DNA of 47,071 bases from an uncultured Collinsella sp. (GTDB lineage: Bacteria > Actinomycetota > Coriobacteriia > Coriobacteriales > Coriobacteriaceae): the NCBI GenBank assembly GCA_900545055.1, contig UQXP01000009.1:1-47071 (forward strand), read 5' to 3'. Positions within the stretch are counted from its first letter, which is position 1; every line of letters begins with the position of its first letter. Under the pieces are notes generated by a model. The model was not told the DNA's origin. It made no database searches and worked only from the letters and a program-made list of their open reading frames with translations. The position numbers were made by a program, and so were the translations under genes. Positions 6,799 to 15,732 of this stretch are shown one piece after another.

Positions 6799-8814
6799 TT
6801 ACTCGTTAAGAGTATACGTATAGCGAGGATACTCGGGGGTCACGTCCTGGCCGCTGGAATAGCTCGAGTCTAAAGCATGTGCCACCAGATCGTGTGTACC
6901 CCATGCGTCACAGTCAAATACACCGGTATCGAGGACAACGATATAGCCCTTGCCGTCGTAGTAGAAATGGTCCTCGGTAAAGTTGTCGTCGTCTTCGAAG
7001 CTGACGTCGTATGAAGAGTATATATCCGACTTTGCCGTCTTAATCGCCTGTTTGGCTTCACTCTTAAGCGTGTCAAACGAAAGCCCGTGCTGCGCAAGCG
7101 AATCCTCCAGCGACACCTGTTCGCCTGTCTTGAGGCTATAGTATGCCGACCTTGTCACCTGCTCCGAGCGATACGGAGGTTGATAGCTATCGGTGTAGGT
7201 TCGCACGCAGGCGATATCGCCGTCAATCGAGACAATCTCGGCGTAATACATCGTGGTCACACGGTTGTCCTCATCATATGGTGTCGCCTGCTTGCTCGCG
7301 TCAAGCGCATCAGCGACGAGCTGAATCATATCTTTGTTGAACTTGGCGACACCCACGCCCTGGCCTTTTACCTGAGGATAGGTCCACGTAGCCGAAATCT
7401 GGCACGTAACGTCGGGATCAGGCGCACCCTCGCCCACCGGCGCCGTAAAGCTGACATCCTGCGTGGCAGAAACGGCTTCGTAGCTCACCTGCGCATCATC
7501 GCCAGCGTCCTTCGACTTCAGCTGCTCCAGCGTCGTGGCCACCGTGCCAATGGTGCTGTTAACCGAGCTCTCGTCGGCATACAAGAAACCAAAACCGCCC
7601 AAAGAGGCAGAACCGACTTCATTCGGGGCAACAAGGTCGGTCATGGCTTTGAATGACTTGCCGTCGTAGCCAATGAATTTAACTTGGTATTCGTGAGCAG
7701 AAGGACCACTTTCGCCAGAGAGATCGCTTTGCTTAATTGCTGTCCCATGGTCATACCACTGCGAAAAACCAATCTTGCCCTCGTATTCATCAAGCCAGAC
7801 AGACACACACGCCTCCTGATGAGATACGTTTACCTCTGGCGTGTAGACCTTCTCAATCTCGCCATTCTTATACGCCCAGACCTCAAGATGCGCAGCGGCT
7901 GCGTTATCCCCACGGTCCACCGGTTCATCGGAACACTCAATCAGCAGCTCATCTTGACCATCGCCATCAAAGTCAATGAGCTTGGCGTAAGCAACACCCT
8001 GAGCTCCATACGCATATTCATCGAACCCGACGGCCTCACCCTCGCCGTACTTCTTCTGGTACTCGAGAATCTTGTCGGTGAACAGCTCGTTTGCCGTCTT
8101 GACTGCTGCCTTGGCAGAAGCCTTGGCCTCCTTCTTGGACTGCGTGAGCTCGACGTTCTTGGGGGCGTCCGAACCTTCCTTGGTATAGTCGACCTTCATG
8201 GTGGTCGTGCTCTTCTTTTTGCCCTTGCCTGAGGTGATGGTCATCTGGTACTTCTGGTCGGGCAGCTCGCCAAAGTCCTCCATGGCAAAGCCGTCCTCGC
8301 CATCGACCTTAATGGTGTAGCTCTTGCCCTTGCCATTCGCGGGCGCCAGCTCGACGGTATAGCTCTTGAGCTTTTTGCCCTTGCTGTTCTTGGGGAGAAT
8401 CTTGGTCTCGCATGCGCAGACAACGTAGCCCTTGCCACCCGAAGTTACCTCGGACGACGCGCCGATACGTGGCACGATCACGATAGCGGCGACAATGGCG
8501 ACAACGGCAACACCGCCGATAACGGCAGCGACGATACGGCCCCTGTGCTTGGGCTTCTTGGACTGCGGCGTCGGAACAAACGGCCGAGAGGGCTCGACCG
8601 GCTCGGCCATAGGTTCCTCATAACGAGACTGCGCCTCCATATGAGTCGAGGCACCCTGAGGAGCGTGCTGCCCCGCAGGGGCGGTCGCCGGCGCATCCCC
8701 TACCGGAAACGCCACGGGCTCCGCCTGGTCCTCAACTCCGCCCACGCGAGCGCCGCAGCTCGTGCAAAACGTGGAGCCATCGGGTATCTGAGCTCCGCAC
8801 TTGGTGCAATACAT
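6799..8814 (-). CDS. Zinc-ribbon, membrane-anchored extracytoplasmic protein
   Basis: A 671-residue protein starting at ATG 8814 (GGGAG upstream), in preference to a longer frame lacking a ribosome site. Residues 1-20 form a zinc ribbon, MYCTKCGAQIPDGSTFCTSC (C3, C6, C17, C20). A Pro-rich linker, a membrane helix (about 93-117, AAVIGGVAVVAIVAAIVIV) and a large outer region follow. Part of that region (FDGDGQDELLIECSD, about 260-275) resembles the FG-GAP/EF-like loops of secreted proteins. The C-terminal third (TCQISATWTYPQVKG to YIVVLDTGVFDCDAWG) resembles the RsiV/DUF3298 type of extracytoplasmic domain. Its role is unknown; the architecture suggests envelope sensing or binding. It is monocistronic, with its own terminator. 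Confidence 0.8.
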   Translation of the reverse strand: MYCTKCGAQIPDGSTFCTSCGARVGGVEDQAEPVAFPVGDAPATAPAGQHAPQGASTHMEAQSRYEEPMAEPVEPSRPFVPTPQSKKPKHRGRIVAAVIGGVAVVAIVAAIVIVPRIGASSEVTSGGKGYVVCACETKILPKNSKGKKLKSYTVELAPANGKGKSYTIKVDGEDGFAMEDFGELPDQKYQMTITSGKGKKKSTTTMKVDYTKEGSDAPKNVELTQSKKEAKASAKAAVKTANELFTDKILEYQKKYGEGEAVGFDEYAYGAQGVAYAKLIDFDGDGQDELLIECSDEPVDRGDNAAAAHLEVWAYKNGEIEKVYTPEVNVSHQEACVSVWLDEYEGKIGFSQWYDHGTAIKQSDLSGESGPSAHEYQVKFIGYDGKSFKAMTDLVAPNEVGSASLGGFGFLYADESSVNSTIGTVATTLEQLKSKDAGDDAQVSYEAVSATQDVSFTAPVGEGAPDPDVTCQISATWTYPQVKGQGVGVAKFNKDMIQLVADALDASKQATPYDEDNRVTTMYYAEIVSIDGDIACVRTYTDSYQPPYRSEQVTRSAYYSLKTGEQVSLEDSLAQHGLSFDTLKSEAKQAIKTAKSDIYSSYDVSFEDDDNFTEDHFYYDGKGYIVVLDTGVFDCDAWGTHDLVAHALDSSYSSGQDVTPEYPRYTYTLNE

Positions 8815-8932
8815 CGCATCTCCCGTCTCTCGTCGCAGCCGCAATGCGCCCGCGCAGTTCTTCCAACTACACCGTACGGGAGAAATCGTGATTCTTGTTG
8901 CGCAACATTGCCGCCGCAAAAAATGACCCCTT

Positions 8933-8948
8933 GGGGACGGAGAAAAAA
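8933..8948 (-). repeat. 16-nt phrase TTTTTTCTCCGTCCCC, copy 1
   Basis: Read on the minus strand, this follows directly on the terminator stem of fhs, so its T-run doubles as the terminator tail. An identical 16-mer occurs at 41436-41451, also just after a minus-strand gene end. Confidence 0.7.
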
Positions 8949-8980
8949 GCCCCGCCGGGCCTTGGTAGGCGCGGCGGGGC
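8943..8980 (-). terminator. Intrinsic terminator of fhs
   Basis: On the minus strand GCCCCGCCGCGCC pairs with GGCCCGGCGGGGC (one bulge) and is followed by six T residues, 25 bases after the fhs stop. Confidence 0.85.
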
Positions 8981-9005
8981 GGACAAGCGGCTATGAGTAG
9001 CAGGC

Positions 9006-10673
9006 TTAGAACAGGCCGGTGATATTGCCGTCGTTGTCGACGTCGATGTTCTCGGCCGCGGGAACCTTGGGCAGGCCGGGCATGGTCAGAACGCTGCCGG
9101 TCAGCGCGACCACAAAGTGGGCACCAGCGGAAACCTTAAGCTCGCGCACGGTGATGCGGAAGCCCTCGGGAGCGCCCAGTGCCTTGGCGTTGTCGCTAAA
9201 GCTGTACTGCGTCTTGGCCACGCACACCGGCAGGTTGCCAAAGCCGTTCTCGCGCAGCTCGGCGAGCTGGCGCTTGGCAGCCGGCGTAAAGTCGACGCCG
9301 TCGGCGCGGTAGACCTTGGTGGCAACGGCCTCGAGGGCGTCGGCCACATCGGCACCGTCCTCGTAGGCAAACTTGAGCTCGCTCGGCTGCTCGATCAGGC
9401 GCATGACCTCATCGGCCAGATCGAGCGCGCCCTCGCCGCCCTTAGCCCAAACCTCGGACAGCTTAACGTTGACACCGAGCTTCTGGCACTCGGACTCGAT
9501 GAGCTCGAGCTCGGCCTCGGTGTCCGTCGGGAAGCGGTTGATGGCGACCACGCAGGGCAGACCGTAGACATTCTGGATGTTGTCGACGTGGCGCAGCAGG
9601 TTGGGCATGCCGGCCTTGAGGGCCTCAAGGTTCTCCTCGTTAAGGTCGGCCTTGGCAACACCGCCGTTGTACTTAAGCGCGCGGGCAGTGGCGACGACCA
9701 CGACAGCGCTGGGGCGAACGCCCGTCATGCGGCACTTGATGTCGAGGAACTTCTCGGCGCCCAGGTCGGCGCCGAAACCGGCCTCGGTAATCGCGACATC
9801 ACCAAAGCGCATGGCCATGCGGGTGGCCATGATTGAGTTGCAGCCGTGGGCGATATTGGCGAAGGGACCGCCGTGGACAAACGCAGGCGTGCCCTCGAGC
9901 GTCTGAACCAGGTTGGGTTTGAGCGCATCCTTGAGCAGGGCCGCCATGGCACCCTGGGCCTTAAGGTCACGGGCGCGGACGGGCTCGCCGGCATAGCTGT
10001 AGCCGACAACGATCTCGCCCAAGCGCTCCTTAAGATCGTTAATGCTCGTGGCCAGGCACAGGATTGCCATGACCTCGGAGGCAACAGTGATGTCGAAGCC
10101 ATCCTCGCGCGGCACACCCTGGGCCTTGCCGCCAATGCCGTCGATAACATGGCGCAGCTGACGGTCGTTCATGTCGACAACGCGCTTCCAGGTGATGCGC
10201 TTAACGTCGATGCCGAGCTGGTTGCCCTGCTGAATATGGTTGTCGAGCATGGCTGCCAGCAGATTGTTGGCGGCACCGATGGCATGGAAGTCGCCGGTAA
10301 AGTGCAGGTTGATGTCCTCCATGGGGATGACCTGGGCCCAACCGCCACCGGCGGCACCGCCCTTCACGCCAAACACGGGACCAAGCGAAGGCTCGCGCAG
10401 GGCCACGGCGCTCTTGACGCCGCGACGGCGCAGACCGTCGGCCAGGCCGATGGTCGTGGTGGTCTTGCCCTCGCCCGCGGGCGTGGGATTGATAGCGGTC
10501 ACGAGGACAAGCTTGGCCTGGTGATCAGTTGGCTCGTTGAGCAGGAAATAGTCGACCTTTGCCTTGTCAAAGCCGTACGGAATCAGATGCTTAACGTCGA
10601 CGCCGGCGTTCTTGGCCACCTCGGTAATAGGCAGCGGCGTAACAGAACGTGCGATTTCGATGTCAGTAGGCAT
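9006..10673 (-). CDS. fhs: Formate-tetrahydrofolate ligase
   Basis: A 555-residue cytoplasmic enzyme that joins formate to tetrahydrofolate with ATP, giving 10-formyl-THF for purine, Met-tRNA and one-carbon metabolism. Length equals the family norm. Motifs visible are the P-loop-like TPAGEGKTTTTIGLADGL (about residues 60-77), LREPSLGPVFGVKGGAAGGG, HFTGDFHAI, the folate-site region FANIAHGCNS and the C-terminal MPGLPKVPAAENID. ATG 10673 is chosen because AAAGGA lies 7 bases upstream and MPTDIEIARS matches the usual N-terminus. The gene is transcribed alone, with a strong terminator downstream. Other acetogenesis genes are absent from the window, so it probably serves biosynthesis. Confidence 0.97.
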   Translation of the reverse strand: MPTDIEIARSVTPLPITEVAKNAGVDVKHLIPYGFDKAKVDYFLLNEPTDHQAKLVLVTAINPTPAGEGKTTTTIGLADGLRRRGVKSAVALREPSLGPVFGVKGGAAGGGWAQVIPMEDINLHFTGDFHAIGAANNLLAAMLDNHIQQGNQLGIDVKRITWKRVVDMNDRQLRHVIDGIGGKAQGVPREDGFDITVASEVMAILCLATSINDLKERLGEIVVGYSYAGEPVRARDLKAQGAMAALLKDALKPNLVQTLEGTPAFVHGGPFANIAHGCNSIMATRMAMRFGDVAITEAGFGADLGAEKFLDIKCRMTGVRPSAVVVVATARALKYNGGVAKADLNEENLEALKAGMPNLLRHVDNIQNVYGLPCVVAINRFPTDTEAELELIESECQKLGVNVKLSEVWAKGGEGALDLADEVMRLIEQPSELKFAYEDGADVADALEAVATKVYRADGVDFTPAAKRQLAELRENGFGNLPVCVAKTQYSFSDNAKALGAPEGFRITVRELKVSAGAHFVVALTGSVLTMPGLPKVPAAENIDVDNDGNITGLF

Positions 10674-10819
10674 GGGCGGTCCTTTCGTTACCGGATGAGA
10701 AAAAGACCAATCCAGCATAGCACGGGCGCGCAACAGTAAAACGCCCGTAACCGACGAACGGCGATATGTTTACCCGATGCCCAGCGATAGCCTACAGATG
10801 CGCTAAAACAAGCCCATTC

Positions 10820-11887
10820 CTACAGGGTCGGTTCAATACCCAAATGCTCGAATGCGCGAAGCGTTGCCTGGCGGCCCTGGGGTGTGCGAATCATCAAGCC
10901 GCACTGCAGCAGATAGGGCTCGTAGACATCCTCAAGCGTACCCGGGTCCTCGCCCACCGCACTGGCAAGCGTGGTCAAGCCAACGGCACGGCCGGAGAAC
11001 GTCTTGGCAAGCGTCTCCAAGATTCGAATGTCCATCCAGTCCAGACCAAGCTCATCGATCTCAAAGAACTCGAGCGCCTGACGGCAAATATCAAGCTCAA
11101 TAGGCCCGTTGCCGCGCACCTGCGCATAGTCGCGCACGCGCTTGAGCAGACGGTTGGCAAGACGCGGCGTACCGCGCGAACGCGAGCCGATCTCGAGTGC
11201 GCTGGGATGGTCGATCGTCACACCCAGGATGGTCGCCGAGCGTGTCACGATCTGGGCGAGCTCCTCAACGGTGTAGTAATCCAGGCGATATGAAATGCCA
11301 AAACGGTCACGTAGCGGGCCGGTCAACATGCCCGAGCGAGTCGTTGCCGCCACCAGCGTGAACTTGGGGATATCCAGGCGAATCGAGCGCGCCGCCGGAC
11401 CCTTGCCGATCACGATATCGAGTGCAAAGTCCTCCATCGCAGGATACAGGACCTCCTCGACCGAGCGGTTGAGGCGGTGGATCTCGTCGATAAACAGCAC
11501 GTCGCCCGGTTGCAGGTTGGTAAGGATGGCAGCCAGGTCGCCGGTGCGCGCGATGGCCGGACCGCTCGTCGTCTTAATCTGAGCGCCCAGCTCGTTGGCG
11601 ATAACCGTAGCCAGCGTGGTCTTGCCCAGACCCGGAGGGCCCGAGAAGATCACGTGGTCGAGCGTCTCGCCGCGGCTCTGCGCTGCCTCGATGAGCACGC
11701 GAAGGCTCTGCTTGATATGCTCCTGACCGCAGTAGTCATCCAGGCGCTGAGGGCGCAGGGTGCGGTCGACATCGAGGTCCTCGGGCGTCAGCTCCGAGCC
11801 CACCATGCGCTCGCCATGCGCCATGGATGCCGCCGGCGAGTTTCCGGGCGTCGACCACAGGTCCTGAGAATCATCGGCTTCCCACAT
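10820..11887 (-). CDS. ruvB: Holliday junction DNA helicase RuvB
   Basis: A 355-residue AAA+ motor that drives branch migration of Holliday junctions with RuvA. Walker A GPPGLGKTTLA, Walker B FIDEIHRLNR, sensor 1 AATTRSGML and the arginine-finger region GPLRDRFG are all present. The C-terminal winged helix ends LMIRTPQGRQATLRAFEHLG. The start overlaps the ruvA stop in GTGATG; either the GTG at 11890 or the ATG at 11887 could be used, and I prefer ATG. The order ruvC-ruvA-ruvB with overlaps implies one operon. An N-terminal extension of about 30 residues (DSQDLWSTPGNSPAAS) is typical of actinobacterial RuvB. Confidence 0.97.
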   Translation of the reverse strand: MWEADDSQDLWSTPGNSPAASMAHGERMVGSELTPEDLDVDRTLRPQRLDDYCGQEHIKQSLRVLIEAAQSRGETLDHVIFSGPPGLGKTTLATVIANELGAQIKTTSGPAIARTGDLAAILTNLQPGDVLFIDEIHRLNRSVEEVLYPAMEDFALDIVIGKGPAARSIRLDIPKFTLVAATTRSGMLTGPLRDRFGISYRLDYYTVEELAQIVTRSATILGVTIDHPSALEIGSRSRGTPRLANRLLKRVRDYAQVRGNGPIELDICRQALEFFEIDELGLDWMDIRILETLAKTFSGRAVGLTTLASAVGEDPGTLEDVYEPYLLQCGLMIRTPQGRQATLRAFEHLGIEPTL

Positions 11888-12507
11888 CACGCATCCATTC
11901 CAAGTCGCTTAAGCGCCGCGCCGAGCAGATCCTCGACACGCATATCCTGCCCATCATACCCGCTCAGGGCGACATCGGTCTCCTGCGGGCTAAAGCCCAT
12001 GGAAAGGAGTGCCGCGCGGGCATCATCGATGGCCGAGGGAGCGGCAGTGGGCACGGGCATCGCAACCTGTCCGGGAATCACGTCGACCGGCACAAAGCCC
12101 TTGTCCTTGGCAAAGGTGCTCTTGAGTTCCAAGATGAGGCGCTGCGCGGTCTTTTTGCCCACACCGGGCACCTTGGCCATGCCCTTGTCATCCTCGGCCA
12201 TTACCAGGGAATACAACTGGCCCACGGTATAGGTGGAGAGCACGGCGAGCGCCAGGCGCGGACCGACGCCCGAGACGGACACGAGCCGATCGAACATCGT
12301 GCGCTCGTCCTTGGAGGCAAAACCAAAGAGCGTCATGGCGTCCTCACGCACCTGCATGCGCGTGTAGAGGCGAACCTCACCGCCGGGCGTAGGCAGCGTA
12401 GCGGCGGTACTGCCTGAGATGCCGAGCTCAAAGCCCACGCCCGACACATCGACGACGGCCGAGCTCATCGTGGCCTCGACAAGCGTTCCATGGAGCTGGG
12501 AGATCAT
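11887..12507 (-). CDS. ruvA: Holliday junction branch migration protein RuvA
   Basis: A 206-residue protein that forms tetramers on the four-way junction and recruits RuvB. Domain I (MISQLHGTLVEATMSSAVVD), the helix-hairpin-helix motifs (VSGVGPRLALAVLS and VPGVGKKTAQRLILEL) and the C-terminal RuvB-binding domain (ARAALLSMGFSPQETDVAL) are all present. Its ATG overlaps the ruvC stop by one base (TGATG), so translation is coupled. Length is normal. Confidence 0.97.
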   Translation of the reverse strand: MISQLHGTLVEATMSSAVVDVSGVGFELGISGSTAATLPTPGGEVRLYTRMQVREDAMTLFGFASKDERTMFDRLVSVSGVGPRLALAVLSTYTVGQLYSLVMAEDDKGMAKVPGVGKKTAQRLILELKSTFAKDKGFVPVDVIPGQVAMPVPTAAPSAIDDARAALLSMGFSPQETDVALSGYDGQDMRVEDLLGAALKRLGMDA

Positions 12508-13028
12508 CAGTATCCGGTTCCTCTCTGTTGATAGAACTCGCCGCCGGTGAGGGCACGGGTGCGGCTTAGGTTAACGTGACAGATGGCGCAGGCCAGGGCA
12601 TCGGCGGCATGGTCGGGATGCGGGTCGTGGTCGAGCTGCGTGAGCGTGCGCACCATGTAGGCAACCTGTCGCTTATCTGCAGCGCCGGTGCCCACCACAG
12701 CCTGCTTGATCTGCATAGGCGTGTACTCGCCAATCTCGAGCGCGCATTCCGAAAGCGCCACGAGTGCAGCACCGCGGGCATGCGCCGTGGGGATGGCCGA
12801 GCGGACATTAGCGCCAAAGTAGATGCTCTCGATAGCAGCGGTATCGGGGCGGTAGCGCTCTACGACACCCTTGAGGTCGCGGGCGATATGCGACAGGCGA
12901 ACCGCGAGCGGGCTTCCGGCACTGGTCTCAATACAGCCGTAGGCACGACAGCGAACCTCTCCGCGCCGTTCCTCAATAATCCCCCAACCCGTATGGGCCA
13001 AACCGGGGTCGATACCCAAAATGACCAA
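12507..13028 (-). CDS. ruvC: Holliday junction resolvase RuvC
   Basis: An endonuclease that cuts Holliday junctions symmetrically. From TTG 13028 the protein is 173 residues, the usual length, beginning MVILGIDPGLAHTGWG. The TTG has GGGGAGG 5 bases upstream; an alternative ATG at 13058 would add ten residues. The four acidic catalytic residues fall in GIDPGLA, IESIYFGAN and DHAADALACAI. First gene of the ruvCAB operon; a candidate LexA site lies about 56 bases upstream. Confidence 0.95.
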   Translation of the reverse strand: MVILGIDPGLAHTGWGIIEERRGEVRCRAYGCIETSAGSPLAVRLSHIARDLKGVVERYRPDTAAIESIYFGANVRSAIPTAHARGAALVALSECALEIGEYTPMQIKQAVVGTGAADKRQVAYMVRTLTQLDHDPHPDHAADALACAICHVNLSRTRALTGGEFYQQRGTGY

Positions 13029-13083
13029 GCCAACCTCCCCTCGTCTTTTGCCAAGCACAAGGCAAGGCCCCGTGCACTATTCA

Positions 13084-13097
13084 CGAACGTCTGTTCT
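13084..13097 (-). promoter_or_regulatory. Candidate LexA/SOS box upstream of ruvCAB
   Basis: The minus strand reads AGAACAGACGTTCG. It matches the Gram-positive/actinobacterial LexA operator (CGAAC-N4-GTTCG) at 9 of 10 arm positions. It lies 56 bases before the ruvC start, where a promoter is expected, and ruv genes are a standard SOS target. Confidence 0.65.
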
Positions 13098-13165
13098 AGA
13101 ATAACACAACGGGGCCAAGACGCTTAGTTGAAGTATCGGGGTTGGGAGCGAATCCCATCCCATAG

Positions 13166-15151
13166 TTAGTTTTGGCTGAAGAATGGGAACTGCCTCGGAT
13201 CAACCGGCGGATGCGGCATCGGCGTGCCCTGGGGCCCACCCTGCGGGCCACCCTGGCCGCCCATCATCTTATCGATGGCGTCCTGGACCTCGCCCTCAAA
13301 CTTCTTCATGCCCTCGTGCAGGCGGCGCTGGCCGTCCTCGGAGCGCAGCTCCTCCATCTGCTCGGGCGAAATACCCAATAGATCACCCAGTATGCCCATC
13401 ATCTCGCCACGCATGCGCTCGCTTGTATCCTCGTCGGCAAAACGACGCACCTCAGCGCGTGCCAGCGAATCGACCGTCATGCGTTCCTTACCGCTCAGCC
13501 CCAGGTCGGACCATGCAAGCATGTACGGCCAGGCGCGCTCGGCAAACGAACGGGCCGAGACGATTGGCGCCGTCGGCAGCTGGCGGCGAGCCGCCTCTCC
13601 CTGGCGCACGAGCATCAGCAGCAACGAACATGCCTCGGGCTTGCCGGTGGCCATCGGAATGTCGTCGAAGGGACGGTTGCGGTCCACGTGCGACTCGAGC
13701 GTGCCATCGACCTCGCCCGGCTCGAGCCCGCCGAGCAGCTGCGCCGCGCGGTCGAGCATGTCGACCGGACCGTCGAGCGTCGAGAGCGCCTGCGCCAGCA
13801 CGCGCTCCATGCAATCCTCCACCGCGTTGAGCGTCACGAGCTCCTGCGGCACCACGGCAGACGTACGGTTGCGCACGCGCGCCACAAACTCGAGCGTCGA
13901 CAGGTACACGTCGCCAAAGGGCGCATAATCGCCCTGGTAGCCACCGCAAAGTGCGGGCGCCGCCAGCGCGTACTCAGTTTTGGACAGCGGGCTCAACACC
14001 ATCGCGCCCAGCTCGAGCGCCGTGTCCTCCAGCATGAGGCCCAGCGTGCGAGAGCGCAGACGCTCGGCGTCGCCCGCCGACACATCGCGGTCGAGCACAC
14101 GCGCGGCATCCGGCGCATCGCGCTCAACCGTGCGAATATGCAAGCGCTCGGCAATGGCGCGAACGGCGGCACAGCGGGCAGCCTCGGCCTCCTCCTGCGC
14201 CGGCGTAAAGATACGGTTGCGTCCCAGCACCAGGCCGATCACATTGCGCGGACCCAGAGCGTCGACGGCAAGTGCCGCCAACAGGGACGACGGCAAATCG
14301 CCCTCGAGCGCCACCACGGCGCGCGACGTACCATGGGCACAGGCGTTATCGCGCACAGCGAGCACCAGCGCCTGCCACAACCACTCCTCGGAACGAAACT
14401 CGGGCAGCTCGTGGTCCTCCAAGGCATCGAGCATCACGCCGCGCTGGATCTCCTGAACCAGTAGGCTCTCCTCAAAACACGGCGCTTGGGCCACCACGCG
14501 GCCGCAGTCGTCGAGCACAAACGAGCCGCCGGTATACACCGATTCGTCGTACGCACCGACCGGCGCCATGCAGGCAAACCACACGCTGCGCTTGGAGGCG
14601 ATCTTGCGGTAGGTACCGCTGCGAACGGCGGCAATGGCGGCCGTCTCGCGGTCGGACATATCAAACGCGTTGAACTGAAAATAGGCGATGAGGTCGACGC
14701 CGGTCGGAAGCATGCCGAGCTCGCGGTCCAGATCGAAAATCACGGCGATGCGCACACCGTCCACGTCAAACACCGGCGGCGCCCAGCGCGCGTCGTTGTT
14801 CTCGCCACGCTGCAGGGCAATGCTCGAACGGGCCGGCACCACATGGCCGTCCTTGAGCATCATGTAGTCGAGCAGGGGCTGGCCCTCAAACGAAACCGCC
14901 GCGGGCACGATGCAGATCATATCGAGCTCTTGGATTCGCTCGGCGACGCCGGTCAAGCCGGCAAGCATGTCGTGCTCAAAGTCGGCAGTGCCCACCAGGC
15001 CGCCGGGCAGGGCTCCCATAAAGAGCGGAGCCGGCACGCACAGCACGCGCGCACCGCGCTCGTGGGCCAAGCGCGCCTGGTCCTCGATGCGACCGCAGAT
15101 ACCCTCAATATCACCCAGGCGCATATCGATCTGTGCAAGTGCGAGCTTCAT
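13166..15151 (-). CDS. NAD-synthetase-like protein with degenerate active sites (probable pseudoenzyme)
   Basis: A 661-residue protein with the two-domain layout of glutamine-dependent NAD synthetase: a nitrilase-like glutaminase (about 1-265) and an NH3-dependent synthetase fold (about 270-560), then an extra tail. The folds are recognisable: MKLALAQIDMRLGDIEG, YTGGSFVLDDCGRVVA and LLAALAVDALGPRNVIGL. Catalytic motifs are not kept. The glutaminase Glu (PEL) is PAP, the Lys segment has no Lys, and the nucleophile motif ICEDxW reads IFDLDRE, without Cys. The ATP P-loop SGGxDS reads EGDLPSS. The tail (about 590-661) has an acidic helix and a Gly/Gln/Pro-rich end (GGQGGPQGGPQG). The frame is intact over 2 kb, so the protein is probably selected for a non-catalytic role. 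It starts at ATG 15151 after GAAAGGG. Confidence 0.75.
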   Translation of the reverse strand: MKLALAQIDMRLGDIEGICGRIEDQARLAHERGARVLCVPAPLFMGALPGGLVGTADFEHDMLAGLTGVAERIQELDMICIVPAAVSFEGQPLLDYMMLKDGHVVPARSSIALQRGENNDARWAPPVFDVDGVRIAVIFDLDRELGMLPTGVDLIAYFQFNAFDMSDRETAAIAAVRSGTYRKIASKRSVWFACMAPVGAYDESVYTGGSFVLDDCGRVVAQAPCFEESLLVQEIQRGVMLDALEDHELPEFRSEEWLWQALVLAVRDNACAHGTSRAVVALEGDLPSSLLAALAVDALGPRNVIGLVLGRNRIFTPAQEEAEAARCAAVRAIAERLHIRTVERDAPDAARVLDRDVSAGDAERLRSRTLGLMLEDTALELGAMVLSPLSKTEYALAAPALCGGYQGDYAPFGDVYLSTLEFVARVRNRTSAVVPQELVTLNAVEDCMERVLAQALSTLDGPVDMLDRAAQLLGGLEPGEVDGTLESHVDRNRPFDDIPMATGKPEACSLLLMLVRQGEAARRQLPTAPIVSARSFAERAWPYMLAWSDLGLSGKERMTVDSLARAEVRRFADEDTSERMRGEMMGILGDLLGISPEQMEELRSEDGQRRLHEGMKKFEGEVQDAIDKMMGGQGGPQGGPQGTPMPHPPVDPRQFPFFSQN

Positions 15152-15190
15152 GGCTCAGCCCTTTCCGTCGTAAACCATCGTTGTCGTAGT

Positions 15191-15223
15191 AAAAGCGCCG
15201 GCCGCAAGATGCAGTCGGCGCTT
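15191..15223 (-). terminator. Intrinsic terminator after the superoxide reductase gene
   Basis: On the minus strand AAGCGCCG pairs with CGGCGCTT and ends in TTTT. It separates the superoxide reductase from the NAD-synthetase-like gene. Confidence 0.7.
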
Positions 15224-15268
15224 GCATGTGCATATGCTAGCTATGATACCCCGAGCGGGGGCGCGCTC

Positions 15269-15631
15269 CTAGAACGTCGCGGACCACAGCCCGTGCAGGT
15301 TGCAATAGGCATAGACGGTACCGGTCTTGGAGCCACCGGCAAAAAACGTCGCGGGCTTCATGCCGGGCTCAAGGTAATGGACCTCCAGACGGCCCTCGGC
15401 CTCAAGGGCAATCCACTCGATGTAGTGCTCGGGCACCATAGGATGCTCGACCGAGCCCACGCGCGCACGGATCACGTGACCGTCGCGCTCGCTCTCGACG
15501 ACGGGCACGTGCTTCTCGTGCGCCGCGTCCTCGGTGTTCGCGGTCAGCTCCGTGCAGCCGGCAGGGGTTGCAACGTCGTTGCCAAGGGCGGCGATGAGCT
15601 TGCCGTCGGGGTCCTTAAAGAATTTCGCCAT
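15269..15631 (-). CDS. Superoxide reductase (desulfoferrodoxin-type, one iron centre)
   Basis: A 120-residue protein that reduces superoxide to hydrogen peroxide without making oxygen, an anaerobe's defence. The catalytic iron site is intact: E39-K40-H41 (EKHVPV), H63 (GSVEHPM), H69 (PEHYIEW), C110 and H113 (YCNLHGLW). The N-terminal segment aligns with the desulforedoxin-like domain of desulfoferrodoxin, but its four rubredoxin-type cysteines are gone except C26, so iron centre I cannot form. ATG 15631 has AAAGGAG 8 bases upstream, which rules out the longer frame. An electron donor such as rubredoxin is not in the window. Confidence 0.92.
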   Translation of the reverse strand: MAKFFKDPDGKLIAALGNDVATPAGCTELTANTEDAAHEKHVPVVESERDGHVIRARVGSVEHPMVPEHYIEWIALEAEGRLEVHYLEPGMKPATFFAGGSKTGTVYAYCNLHGLWSATF

Positions 15632-15732
15632 GATGTTCTCCTTTGCTGATGTGCCGATGTTCTCGATGCTTCTTATGCCCAAAGGCAAGCGAACCATCCA
15701 CGGCGTCGCAAATGAACACATAACGAGCGAGG

